This document shows positions 21,601-28,371 of a stretch of 28,371 bases of DNA, one piece after another. The stretch comes from Botryllus schlosseri (Eukaryota; Chordata; Ascidiacea; Stolidobranchia; Styelidae), in NCBI GenBank assembly GCA_000444245.1, contig ATSW01014209.1, forward strand, positions 1 to 28,371, read 5' to 3'. Numbering within the stretch: position 1 is the stretch's first letter; each line of letters starts with the position of its first letter. The notes beneath the pieces are model-generated. The model had not been told where the DNA came from and searched no databases. It was given only the letters and a program-made list of their open reading frames with translations. Made by a program: the position numbers and the translations under genes.

Positions 21601-24600
21601 ATAGACGCCTCGAGGGTAACGTTGTAACTGCATCTAGCAGCTCGCTTGTCGCCTCTGTGCATCACGTTTTCGTTATTGGCCTTGCGTTGTCGCACCGAAC
21701 AAGCTGTTTGGACTTGTTCGTTTCTGTGGTCACGAACTTGCTTTTTTTTTAAATCACGGTTACTGATCGAGCGGTAGTTTATTGCCGTGGAAATACCGAT
21801 ATAACGGCTGACCCTGTGTGAAGTAATTATTTTGGTATAATCTTTGACCGATTATTTTTGGGCTCTTAACGTGCCACTATGAATTTTCATTTATACATAA
21901 TTATACCTCTTTGACGAGGCTGTTTGACTTTGAATTTACAGTCCATATCGGAAGCTCTGGCTCAATGAGTAAAAATCCATTAATATCTATCTCCACATTA
22001 TTGGCCCAGAGCTTGAAATGGCAATGACTTTGATGCTGATGTATCGGTCGATCACTAGTCTTGATGTATTCTAGCCTCTTTCGTTTTGCGATGTGGTCCA
22101 TGGGTCTTGTCTCCATAGTCATGCGTTAGTCGATGTGTTTAGATTGCCAAAACGTTACTTTGGTGTACTCTGCGTGTGCATGTGACTTGACATGGTATTA
22201 TTGAATTAACTTGAATGCCGTTGCATGGTTGCATGCCCACATAATAAGCTTGATTGTAACATTGTTGCTTTTGTTGACTGGAGACGCACTGCGCCTTCGT
22301 AGCTCTACCCTGTCTAGGCATGAGGATTATTTGACAGTTTTAGCTGCGACCGTGACGTTTTATGCTGATGTGGTTCATAATTTATTGAGTATTTCCATTT
22401 TTTATTTCACTTTTGTTCGGTTCGTGGCTTTCGGCATGAATAATTGACGTTTCTGTATCGTCCGTAATTGTTCTCGACGGGAAGCACGCAATTGTTATGT
22501 GTTGCGAGATTCACATTGTTTCGTTCTCTTGAATGATCTTAATCTTAGTTATCTCTAATCTGGCAAGCATAAATGTTTTTGAAAAATTCATGACCATACC
22601 CGCAGTCTATTGTAGGCTACCTTTTGACACAGTATTGACAATTGGGTATTTTTAGCTGCAATATCTCTATTTCTCATACTAATTTATCTTGATGTGTAGG
22701 TGCGGAGACAGTGCTGTTACGGATGACAATCATAGGGGTGATACTATATTTCCGCGCCGCTACACAGGATGCCTTGAACGACGTAAGTTGGTTAGCGTAT
22801 TTTGGTCCAGACGAAAGTTTTCGTTAGGAATTCTTTTCTTTCTAGGTTCTGCAGCAACGCATTCCTTTCATGCTGTCGTCGATTACCGATTTCAAGGATC
22901 ACATACCAAAAGAAACAGAGATTAAGGTGTGCCCGGTGGTAAAACTAAGAAAGCTTTTCAGTGATTCGTTCATTCGACGGAAGTAGCTCCAGTCTAATCA
23001 AATTTGTGTTGATGATAAGGAAGAGGCGGCTGGTAATAAGCTACTTGAATTTTTTAAATTATAAACTCTCTAATACGTCGCCTATGCTTTTGCCAGATGT
23101 CACAGTAGTCTGCGTTGTTACTCATGTAATGCCAGCTCCACTAAATGACAAGTAGAAGAGCTAATTCCCGAGACATATCTAAAATACTACACTACAAGTG
23201 AAAGTAGAAAATGGAATGCCTGAAAAGTACTCAAGTAGATTTTATAAGCAGATTTGCTCGAGGATTTGCAGGTGGACACTTGGAATTGCAACATGTATCT
23301 CTACGAATAACACAAAATGACTATATATCTATCTATCATAGCGCTGAACTCAGGTATGCCCCGCATACCTAGTAATTTTTTTGGGTATGCGGCATACCCA
23401 GAATTCTATTAGGCAAGTATCAACGTAAACGTAAATTGTGCAATTTGAAAAAAAAGCACAATGCATTTTCGTTACGTTCTGTCGCTTATGCGAGCAAATT
23501 AACCCATTAATGGAATGTCAGTAATTAGAAACGACGCGAGAAGATAAGGACAATAAGGACGTCAATTTCTACAAAGGCCAATACACTATCTTGTCTCAGT
23601 TTAGGAAACAAATACACACACGCTGTTGAAATGAAATTGTATTTGCGACTGGAAAGAAATTATGACGTAATAGAACAAAAGACAACGGGTTGCACAGGAA
23701 ATAGAAATGCTAGTTCTTCCTAATGTCTAAAAGCATTGATGCGCGATTATACAATCTCAATGCAGATGCGATTCATCAAGCCTGCGGAACTAGGCTTGTT
23801 GGAGACGCGATAAAACAGGCCAGCGACTGTTGCCAAGGGCGCGGTAATCAATGACCTAATTTCGCGATCATCTCAGCGAGAGATTGTGTCACAACACTGG
23901 TAATACGACTTATTGAATTGTAACTGAATATTAGCGTCAGAATGGCCATTTCAAAAGGACGGGGTTTCGCGTTTCAAGAGGGGAGCGGGTTATTTAGCAT
24001 TTACACAGCCTTATTAATCAATTCTGTCACATTTTGACGTCATCGAGCTTGCATACCTACGGAAAATCAGGATTCAGCGCCTATGATATCTATATATATA
24101 TAGTTACGGCTATACGGGGGGCTATTTCTCATTTTCACAGCTCTTATGACAATTTTCACTCATAAAAGCGAGGTGGTCTTGTCACAAAACTACTTTCTAC
24201 TTTCAAAAATCCAATTTGTAAAAAGCGAGTACTTTTTGCCTAAAAACCGTTGAGTAGAAGTAACCTAAAAACACAATCAGTGCAAATCCTACTTGAGCAT
24301 TCCAAAAAAGAATTACTTCTGTCTTCTACCTACTGCTAGAACGGTGTTTGATTCTCCATTACTTCTACTCAACTCATAAAATCTAAAGTATGCCGTGTGG
24401 CTATTGAATTCGGATTGAATCCGTAGTCGCCGGAAAAAATATTCGTTCAGATTTGTAGACCTTGTCTCACTGTTGACATGTTACATTCAGGTGAGCATCA
24501 CCATCGATGAACTTGCGTCGGCCGCCGGAATAAGATGCAACGTAGACCCGGCGCTCTGCCAAGCCCTCGCATCGGCCAGTAAGGTAAGGCTCGGAATTGA

Positions 24601-26676
24601 TAGCGTGCCTTAGGCTCTGGAAAATAGACGAAAATAATCACAGAATGAGAGCCCCGAGGACGAGCACAAGCTGGCGTGTCTGCTGATGGTGTTTCTGGCT
24701 GTTTCGATTCCGGTCCTGGCCCGTGACGAGGGTTCGATATTCCTGCCCGAGCTGGGTGCCCACCAGAACAGCTGTCACTGCATCGCGTTCGCGGTCAACA
24801 GGGTTGCGGCCGCGCTTTTCACCGTGACAAAAGGGAATATCCAGGAGAGGCTGACCGAATTTTTAGCGGTACGTTTGAGTGTCTTGCGTTTCTCAACTGA
24901 TATCTTTGAATTTGGTGGTCATACGAATGCCTAAACCTGGTATGAATTTCATGTGTCCTAGTCATCGGCTACCATTTCTCACCTAAGTTCATCGTGCGGT
25001 TGAGACTGTGGCATGTTAACAATTATTGTTACATGGACCATGGGAACGGCAGAAGCTACGTCATATATTTCCACTCAATTACAAGTAGTTTGAAAAAGTA
25101 GATTTCGTCGAAGGGTCGAATGCTCTAAGCAGGAAATTGCTTCTCATTAAAATGTATTGTAGTTTCATCAGTAGGGCGATTTTTTTTACATGTCAAAAAA
25201 AAGTCAAAATTAGGTCAAAATTGTAGCGTTAGGTCAAAAAATGTCAAAGTTGTTTAAAAAGCTGGAACTTTTTTGCAACCTGCATTTCGTTTGTATCGTA
25301 GATTTTGCACTGTCGGTGAACTTCTTATTTAACATTTTACAGCTTGTGGCCTACTTTATAGGCCTACTGTTGTAGACGGCCCATTGTCTGCTCATTGTGA
25401 ATCATAAACATTCAAATGAAACAAATAGGCTAACGTGGTATTTGGTCAATGTGCCTCAATATCCTAACTGAAGCAAGACTGCGTGGGCATTGCATGGTTC
25501 CTATATCAAGAAGCGAATGATGAAAAATTGTGATGTAGATAGCATTTTCAAAATGAAGCAACACGGCGTGTCACCAGCAGTGTACGCACAACCTCAGTGT
25601 TGTCAGCCAAAAAGGCAACAACTGCTGCTGTTGAACGTTCTTTCTCCATTCTAGGCAAGCTACTTAGTAAGGACAGACACTTTCTACCCGAGAATGTAGG
25701 AAAGTATCTTTCGTTGTACTACAACAAATTTTAATTATTTCTACCATAATTCGTGATGTAACTGCTGGAATTCTTCATAGGGCCAGATTTCGTAGAAATA
25801 CTAGTTTTTTCATGTAAAAATTTGTCAGATTTCAAGCCAAAAAAGTGTTTTCAGGCCAAAATACTCGCAAGGACAGACAGTTCCAACCAGAAATGAAGAT
25901 AAGTACCGTAGTACAATTTTCACATTATGTGCGAAAACACCTTAACACCTAATTTGGTCAAAATTCTGATTTTTTAGGTCAAAATCTTCGGTTTTTTAGG
26001 TTAAAAAAATCGCCCTAGTCATCAGTCTTTTTGCATTACAATATGTTCAGCTGCCGTGACAGTGAGCAAAATAATGTCACTCGTAAACGTGATGCAAGCT
26101 TATCCCCAAATCAAAACTGGCAAAGTAAGAAATTTTGCAAGTAGAATTGGAAGTTCTGTCCAAAAACATGCCCACTTTAATGTAGCACAAGTAGGCAAAA
26201 GCTACTCGTGTACTTCAACAAACCATCTCAAAACTACTTTCTGCTTTAATTTTGCCTTAAAAATATGTTGAGTGGAAGTTTTGCAAAATCATAGCCACAT
26301 GAGTAAGTGGTTGAAATAGGGTAAATTTACTTTGCTACTGACCGCATCGGTTCACCAGCGACTCAACGTAACTTGACACATCACATTTGAAGTTGCGTTC
26401 ACGATCGATATCTTCCAGCTCGCCTCCTCCAGCCTGTTGAAGCTCGGACTCGAAACGGACCGGGCCAGCACCCGAAACCGGGACTCCGTCTACCTCCTCC
26501 TGGAGGAAATAGTCAAGGACTCCCCTGTCCTCACCATGGACCTGCTCGAGTCGTGCTTCCCGTATGTGCTCCTCCGCAACTCATACCACGCTGTGCGTGT
26601 CCAGTCTGCCAAAGCCAACGTCGCAGGGCAGACGTCTCCCAACCCGCAGGCTTCCGACCCCAACGCCAACGCTTGA
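6602..26676 (+). CDS. NCKAP1: NCKAP1 (Nap1/Hem/Kette), WAVE regulatory complex subunit, 27 exons
   Basis: Coding exons: 6602-6727, 7457-7567, 7818-7910, 8248-8304, 8370-8515, 9363-9456, 9517-9654, 10565-10667, 10732-10837, 10900-11026, 11089-11225, 11871-12012, 12761-12892, 15062-15207, 15349-15595, 16105-16247, 16312-16443, 16500-16621, 18497-18590, 19438-19583, 19646-19743, 20600-20693, 22700-22782, 22846-22926, 24491-24583, 24644-24868, 26419-26676. They join in phase into about 1,157 residues plus a stop (human NCKAP1: 1,128). Landmarks in order: [69 protein letters not shown], a lysine-rich linker (exon 16), [46 protein letters not shown], and [15 protein letters not shown]. In the family this helical scaffold pairs with CYFIP/Sra1 and carries Rac signals to Arp2/3-driven actin branching at the plasma membrane. 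The start may be 6602 or, closer to the human MSRS start, the ATG at 6626 (MSRPLPSHQ). A tail of about 20 residues rich in N, P and A follows the conserved end. Acceptor ttaag before 16312 and donor GTTGGC after 10837 and 12892 are weak. Confidence 0.95.
6728..7456 (+). other. NCKAP1 intron 1 (729 bp)
   Basis: It lies between exons 1 and 2 with GTAATT donor and taacag acceptor. AT-rich, with no repeat, RNA gene or coding frame that I could recognise. Confidence 0.6.
7911..8247 (+). other. NCKAP1 intron 3 (337 bp)
   Basis: It has GTATGA donor and tttgcag acceptor. I see nothing else in it. Single N bases lie in the neighbouring introns (7620 and 7730 in intron 2, 8330 in intron 4). Confidence 0.6.
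8516..9362 (+). other. NCKAP1 intron 5 (847 bp) with a possible hAT-type relic
   Basis: It has GTTAGT donor and tttttcag acceptor. Around 9020-9075 there is a GC-rich patch (gggctgcaattggctcat, then gggccgcaggctgcgcg and tcgctgccc) that resembles a worn GGGCCGCAGGTTG-type hAT end, as in the element at 13065-13770. No partner terminus is visible. The rest holds nothing recognisable. Confidence 0.4.
9655..10564 (+). other. NCKAP1 intron 7 (910 bp)
   Basis: It has GTATGT donor and ttctgtag acceptor. No gene, clear repeat or RNA structure was seen. Confidence 0.55.
11226..11870 (+). other. NCKAP1 intron 11 (645 bp)
   Basis: It has GTGAGT donor and tttcgtcag acceptor. No gene, clear repeat or RNA structure was seen. 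Confidence 0.55.
12013..12760 (+). other. NCKAP1 intron 12 (748 bp) containing a tandem duplication
   Basis: It has GTAAGT donor and gtcttctag acceptor. The only clear structure is the 38-bp tandem duplication followed by an ATT microsatellite (12566-12650). Confidence 0.6.
12566..12650. repeat. Perfect 38-bp tandem duplication followed by (ATT)n
   Basis: The unit begins tggcttgtaacagatgcctt and occurs twice with no mismatch (12566-12603 and 12604-12641). It runs directly into four ATT repeats. Perfect identity inside a decayed intron points to a very recent duplication, slippage next to the microsatellite, or an assembly error. Confidence 0.9.
13057..13778. mobile_element. Non-autonomous hAT element (13065-13770) with perfect 8-bp target duplication
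   Basis: The element is 706 bp. Its left end reads CAGGGCCGGCCAACC and its right end, on the other strand, CAGGGCTGGCCAACC (14 of 15 identical). The 8-bp duplication tgctattg flanks it perfectly at 13057-13064 and 13771-13778. An 8-bp duplication with CAGGG-type ends is diagnostic of the hAT superfamily. Near the left end TGGCCCGCGAG occurs twice, probably a subterminal motif. No transposase domain was recognised, so it is non-autonomous. It sits in the NCKAP1 intron between exons 13 and 14 in DNA that splices normally around it. Confidence 0.92.
13779..15061 (+). other. Rest of NCKAP1 intron 13
   Basis: With the hAT element, this intron spans 12893-15061 (2,169 bp). The part after the element holds no gene I can support. 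An open frame at 13899-14249 shows no family resemblance. The acceptor is tgtcgacag. Confidence 0.5.
15596..16104 (+). other. NCKAP1 intron 15 (509 bp)
   Basis: It has GTGCGG donor and aaacacag acceptor. No repeat, RNA gene or coding frame was recognised. Confidence 0.55.
16655..18051. mobile_element. hAT element (16663-18043) with 8-bp target duplication
   Basis: The element is 1,381 bp. Its left end reads CAGTGGTTCCCAACCTTTTT and its right end, on the other strand, CAGTGGTTCCCAAACGG. The flanking 8-mers are agctaggg (16655-16662) and ggctaggg (18044-18051), a target duplication with one difference. Near the left end CTTCATTCCCCAC occurs twice, and a related string lies by the right end. 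Inside is a C12/G6 palindrome centred on aatt (about 17590-17607). I found no hAT transposase frame, so the element appears non-autonomous. It lies in the intron between NCKAP1 exons 18 and 19. Confidence 0.9.
18052..18125 (+). repeat. Decayed tRNA-derived SINE-like segment
   Basis: An A-box-like stretch (cttagcacaatgatttgag) is followed about 40 bases later by a B-box-like gattcgagtttgaat. The spacing fits a tRNA-derived head, but the stems do not close. It directly adjoins the right target duplication of the hAT element at 16663-18043, so that element may have inserted at the edge of this older SINE. Confidence 0.35.
18591..19437 (+). other. NCKAP1 intron 19 (847 bp)
   Basis: It has GTGAGC donor and tcgccag acceptor. 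The first 160 bases happen to stay open in two frames but do not match the family, which resumes at 19438 with [13 protein letters not shown]. It contains the repeat terminus at 19215-19304. Confidence 0.55.
19215..19304. repeat. Second copy of the GGACGTATGGTAACCCTAG repeat terminus
   Basis: Bases 19286-19304 match 755-773 at 18 of 19 positions. Upstream, ggagga and ggaggaca/cggaca pieces recur as at the first locus. This supports a dispersed transposon family whose end reads CTAGGGTTACCATACGTCC on the other strand. No partner terminus was found. Confidence 0.45.
19997..20137. repeat. Inverted repeat enclosing degenerate GGGTTA-like DNA
   Basis: The left arm atgagcattcgacac (19997-20011) faces gtgtcgtatgctcaat (20122-20137); one mismatch and small offsets separate them, and a second arm pair (gacacttga and the tcaagtg at 20118-20124) lies inside. 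Between the arms are about 75 bases of G- and T-rich degenerate units such as gggtaaggttgggatt and agggtaagggttaaattt. It looks like a small foldback element. The interior is too irregular for a true telomere tract. Confidence 0.5.
20277..20460. repeat. Degenerate minisatellite with a 53-54 bp period
   Basis: About three units start at 20277 (gtaacgaactg), 20330 (gtatcgaactt) and 20384 (gtaacaaattg). Each carries a middle cTGT/TAT segment and ends with a gaaaGaTAT..CCC-like string. The units are clearly related but well diverged. On the - strand the frame stays open through the array and repeats an 18-residue pattern with a conserved W (TLWEISF, TAWDIPF). No protein family is recognised. Confidence 0.5.
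20694..22699 (+). other. NCKAP1 intron 22 (2,006 bp)
   Basis: It has GTAGTT donor and gatgtgtag acceptor. This is the second-longest NCKAP1 stretch without a coding exon. An open frame at 21286-21627 and smaller ones match nothing I know. No repeat with clear ends was seen. Confidence 0.5.
23321..24103. mobile_element. Candidate foldback/MITE-like element with imperfect inverted ends
   Basis: The left arm contains tatcatagcgctgaa (23334-23348) preceded by ctatatatctatc. The right arm contains ttcagcgcctatgata (24073-24088) followed by tctatatatatatag, its reverse complement apart from one extra base. A further shared string, gcatacct, lies inside both ends (23363-23370 and 24051-24058). The interior of about 700 bp has no coding frame of note. 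A TA duplication is possible but cannot be told from the AT-rich ends, so superfamily and exact limits are open. It lies in NCKAP1 intron 24. Confidence 0.5.
23352..23400. repeat. Two adjacent hairpins sharing one motif
   Basis: The 19-mer aggtatgccccgcatacct (23352-23370) is an 8-bp perfect palindrome with a 3-base centre. The 19-mer tgggtatgcggcataccca (23382-23400) is a 9-bp perfect palindrome with a 1-base centre. They share the core GGTATGC and are 11 bases apart, so each can fold alone or they can pair with each other. They lie at the left edge of the candidate foldback element. Confidence 0.85.
24165..24385. repeat. Dispersed repeat copy A (ACTACTTTCT / GTTGAGTAGAAGT family)
   Basis: It carries aaaactactttctacttt, then tttttgcctaaaaaccg, gttgagtagaagt, and near its end the inverse acttctactcaac. 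The first three blocks recur in the same order at 26230-26280. The style (ACTTCTACTCAAC, CTACTTGAG) recalls AGTACTTTTACTTGAGTA-type repeats that are widespread in animal genomes, but I cannot name the family with certainty. Confidence 0.5.
25164..26025. mobile_element. Internally deleted hAT element (25172-26017) with a transposase remnant
   Basis: The ends are perfect 15-bp inverted repeats, TAGGGCGATTTTTTT. Flanking 8-mers are ttcatcag (25164-25171) and gtcatcag (26018-26025), a target duplication with one difference. Subterminal motifs of the form TTAGGTCAAAA recur several times near both ends. On the + strand, 25621-25734 reads [20 protein letters not shown], then [16 protein letters not shown] and a stop. 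This matches the C-terminal hAT dimerisation domain (hATC), so the element derives from an autonomous copy by loss of most of the transposase gene. A diverged copy of the segment starting at aaggacagacac (25670) recurs about 200 bases later (25869). The element lies in the last NCKAP1 intron. Confidence 0.9.
26095..26330. repeat. Dispersed repeat copy B (ACTACTTTCT / GTTGAGTGGAAGT family)
   Basis: It shares aaaactactttct (26230-26242), then ttttgccttaaaaat, and gttgagtggaagt with copy A at 24165-24385, in the same order and orientation. It lies directly after the hAT element, so part of it may predate that insertion. Non-coding. Confidence 0.5.
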
Positions 26677-27062
26677 TTTGTTGACGCGATCGCGTCGTAT
26701 GAGATCCTTTTCTCGACAAATGGCGTCTCTCCTTGTACGCTGCTCTTGTGTACTTCTCAGCATAACTACATTCGCTTTTTCAATCCATGAAATGCATTAG
26801 CACACGGGCTTGCCTAGCTGTGGCGTGTCGCAGGATCGTAAGATCTTCGAAATCAATCTTTTACCGATCATGCGTTTTACTCTGCTCCCCTAAAGAGGCG
26901 CCTGCAAATATTCTGGACTATAGTAGGGATGTTGAGGTTTATAATCGTTGACTCTGTATGCACGTACCTGTGTACAGTATTACATCTTTATAACATGTCT
27001 TCATATATATATGGAATCGGTGTGTTGCTTGTATGCATATACAGTGGGGTAGCGATATATCG

Positions 27063-27085
27063 TTATATATATATAATATATATAT
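27063..27085. repeat. (TA)n microsatellite
   Basis: It is a run of alternating T and A with one break. Shorter TATA runs occur at about 27005, 24091 and 17263. Confidence 0.8.
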
Positions 27086-27289
27086 GAGTAGGGTTGAGGA
27101 ACTTTGATAGGGAAACAAACCGATGTGTGTGGCTAATTTGCACCTCGTTACAAGCAGGAAAGGAAAGGACGTAGTTTATTTTTGTCCTTGATGTTTTTGT
27201 GGCATATACACCGACTCATGATACACATACACGCGATCTGCGCATATGCATACCATGAGTACATGATGTGCATATGCCGCTGGACAAGG

Positions 27290-27490
27290 AAGTGCAGATA
27301 TAGCCTTTACAACTTTCTAAGTCATGCACCACCCCTCCATGCTATCCCAGTAATGCATGAGCGCCAAGCAGGGAAGCCATGGATACCAGTGTTACTAATC
27401 AGGTCTTTGGTCTGACCCCGGCCGGGAATCGAACCCACGACCTACCGATCAAGAAGCGGGACGCTTAACCATTACGCTATCTACATACTA
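27290..27490 (-). mobile_element. tRNA-derived SINE
   Basis: On the - strand the head has a clear A-box (tagcgtaatggttaagcg, 27463-27480) and a clear B-box (gggttcgattccc, 27424-27436) about 40 bases apart, as in a tRNA promoter for RNA polymerase III. The acceptor stem cannot pair (the 5' side gtagata does not match the 3' side ccggggt) and the T stem has a G-G clash, so it is not a functional tRNA. Downstream comes a tRNA-unrelated body (ctggtatccatggcttccc and tgcttggcgctcatgc) resembling central regions of invertebrate SINEs. The 3' end is not clear, so the lower boundary is approximate. Confidence 0.7.
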
Positions 27491-28371
27491 ATCTCATAGC
27501 AGACCGATGAATGCTTCAGCCAGGGTTATTACCGTTTTCGTGTAATTAACGTTAGCTGACAACTGCGATGATGATGTCCAGGTCACCATAACTATTGCTA
27601 CGGGGTGGATGGATATCAGGCAGTGCTGGTGTAAAGTCACTACGTTCGATTCGCAAAGAAGTCATTGTGAGTCTATGCAAATTTTCAATCGGCTCATTTT
27701 GAAATTTGTCAAGTCACACTTTTTCAAAGTCAAGTTGGCAGACTAACACAAGAGCCAAGAATTATGCTTTATTCCCAGGAACTAATGTTAAATACTATTT
27801 GAGTATAACTTATTTGAACAGACGTTTATTGACTGAAAATTGTGTAAGTGTATGTGTTATGAAATGGTCCAGAAAGGACCAACTTTTGTTAGTAAAGCAT
27901 AACTTGTGAACCATAAATATAAATATATCTCTCATTCGGGTTTATGCACCCCTATCTCCAAAATCCATGCAGGCCTTCAACGTGGATTAAAAATCAAAGA
28001 CCAACTTACGAACCTATATTCAATATTGTATCCATCAGGTTTCTAATGACTCAACTCGAGTCACGATTGTTTGGTGACTCATTTTATCATATGACTCGAG
28101 TTAAAAACATGAAAGTGAGATTTACTTCTGACTTGGTTACAACCCTGCTATCCATGCAAGAGTGAACCTTCATTGCCATTTTGCTTTCAACGATCGACCA
28201 ACTTGAGAAACATTTCATCTTATTCGAAAACAATCGATCAGTAATCCTGTTTTCAATGCCAGATTCTGACATACGTGATACACAATGAACTTTGATGAGT
28301 CGCAGCTAGTTTCTCACAGATGATGCTTCTTGTATGTATTTATGCATTGCTGTAATGATATTGTACTGAGT

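Larger units (their letters stand above)
26677..28371. other. Downstream of NCKAP1: 3' UTR and intergenic DNA
   Basis: No coding exon was recognised. No canonical AATAAA follows the NCKAP1 stop within the first kilobase, so its 3' end cannot be placed. The stretch contains a (TA)n microsatellite (about 27063-27085), a SINE on the - strand (27290-27490), and a cluster of TGACTCA-like sites at 28046-28105. Confidence 0.5.

Noticed and set aside
27405-27490. A tRNA gene on the - strand
   Set aside because: The promoter boxes are good, but the acceptor stem cannot pair and the T stem has a mismatch, so it is a tRNA-derived SINE head.
1-28371. CRISPR arrays, operons or bacterial genes
   Set aside because: No regularly spaced direct repeats occur, and all real genes are animal-type; two of the three are split by spliceosomal introns.

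Overview
The window is nuclear DNA from an invertebrate animal. It carries spliced genes with GT-AG introns, animal-type genes (a WAVE-complex subunit and a metazoan OST3/6-family subunit), and many decayed DNA transposons. Fourteen of the 32 introns I could place are only 54-73 bp long; the rest are 141 bp to over 2 kb. That mix, with the AT-rich background, fits a compact invertebrate genome such as a tunicate, but the sequence does not prove the lineage. Three single N bases mark it as draft assembly.

Layout from left to right. Positions 1-1358 are non-coding and include a short hAT-like MITE. A seven-exon gene on the + strand (1359-3358) encodes an OST3/OST6-family protein (MAGT1/TUSC3), a thioredoxin-fold membrane subunit of oligosaccharyltransferase. 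A single-exon Cu/Zn superoxide dismutase lies tail to tail with it on the - strand (4435-4908). After about 1.7 kb of hairpin-rich intergenic DNA, a 27-exon gene for NCKAP1 (Nap1/Hem/Kette), a scaffold subunit of the WAVE regulatory complex, fills 6602-26676. All 27 exons join in phase into a protein of about 1,157 residues that aligns from end to end with the animal family (human NCKAP1, 1,128 residues). The last 1.7 kb is intergenic and holds a tRNA-derived SINE on the - strand.

The three genes belong to unrelated processes (N-glycosylation or disulfide chemistry in the ER, superoxide removal in the cytosol, actin branching). Nothing suggests that they work together.

The NCKAP1 introns are the accessory space. 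Three hAT-type elements can be delimited to the base by terminal inverted repeats and 8-bp target duplications (13065-13770, 16663-18043, 25172-26017); the last keeps a piece of transposase. Other introns hold a foldback element with paired hairpins, a 54-bp degenerate minisatellite, an inverted repeat around degenerate GGGTTA-like DNA, a perfect 38-bp tandem duplication and copies of a dispersed repeat. I found no CRISPR array, rRNA, intact tRNA gene or virus-derived element, and no clear candidate for an undescribed system. The most unusual features are the two-class intron lengths, the strong 5'-to-3' GC3 rise along NCKAP1, and the intronless SOD.
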